Positions 63,901 through 64,000 of a stretch of 64,000 nucleotides of DNA are shown here, piece by piece. Source of the DNA: Bathymodiolus brooksi (Eukaryota; Mollusca; Bivalvia; Mytilida; Modiolidae). How positions within the stretch are numbered: position 1 is the first letter of the stretch; every line of letters begins with the position of its first letter. The notes under the pieces were generated by a model, which worked only from the letters and a program-made list of their open reading frames with translations, was not told the DNA's origin and did not search any database. Location: positions 37,594,397 through 37,658,396 of the forward strand of contig OY804579.1 in NCBI GenBank assembly GCA_963680875.1. The letters are read 5' to 3'. A program made the position numbers and the translations under genes.

Positions 63901-64000
63901 CTGAAATAACAAGTGAATTACCAACCCTTTTTTATTGAATCAAATTATTGTGTCTATTCTAATATATCTTTTATAGGAATCCGATTTCCATCTACCCATA

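Overview
This is a eukaryotic, intron-rich, AT-rich window. It most likely comes from a bivalve mollusc, probably a mussel (Mytilidae). The evidence for this is indirect: two complete metazoan genes with GT-AG introns, many tRNA-derived SINE copies, molluscan-type dispersed repeats ending in a TCAGGTGAGCT-type terminus, and a terminal exon coding for an SGNH hydrolase of the kind carried by tyrosine-recombinase retrotransposons. There are no bacterial operons, ribosome binding sites or CRISPR arrays.

Layout. (1) 1-0.6 kb: the last coding exon of an unidentified plus-strand gene. (2) 0.6-6.4 kb: intergenic, with SINEs, a hairpin-ended repeat and a 49-bp-arm foldback at 3.93-4.05 kb. (3) 6.47-18.16 kb: a complete minus-strand PICK1 gene, PDZ plus BAR, 10 coding exons, 430 codons before the stop. 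Its last intron holds a SINE blown up from inside by about 19 copies of a 42-bp unit. Other introns hold an hAT-like foldback element, a 125-bp palindrome and a decayed mollusc repeat. (4) 18.2-36.5 kb: the shared upstream region between divergently transcribed PICK1 and an ABC transporter. It is dominated by an 11.4-kb satellite (20938-32338) of about 150 copies of a 76-bp monomer with nested higher-order duplications. (5) 36.56-52.65 kb: a complete plus-strand ABCC1/MRP-type transporter, 29 coding exons, 1488 aa (1510 with the upstream ATG), every exon joining in frame. (6) 52.7-60 kb: SINEs, decayed minisatellites and a 3.3-kb repeat element with hairpin ends at 56.64-59.98 kb. (7) 60.06-60.95 kb: a second copy of the ABCC promoter with exons 1 and 2, intact splice sites and an open frame, so a tandem paralog begins here or was truncated. 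(8) 61.4-63.9 kb: mobile-element debris: a short recombinase-like N-terminal ORF, a pair of roughly 310-bp direct repeats, a perfect 15-bp-arm hairpin and a minus-strand SGNH hydrolase exon. This order resembles the right end of a Ngaro/DIRS-type element.

How the genes relate: PICK1 (membrane-curving scaffold for receptor trafficking) and ABCC (ATP-driven export of conjugated anions and xenobiotics) have no known functional link; they are neighbours firing away from a satellite-filled gap. The ABCC copy pair is the functionally interesting local event, because expansion of multixenobiotic-resistance transporters by tandem duplication would be seen exactly like this. The most structurally novel items are the satellite born inside a SINE (a pol III B-box repeated about 19 times inside a PICK1 intron), the layered 76-bp satellite, and the hairpin-ended repeat elements. 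All homology statements come from reading translations against remembered family sequences; no search was run.
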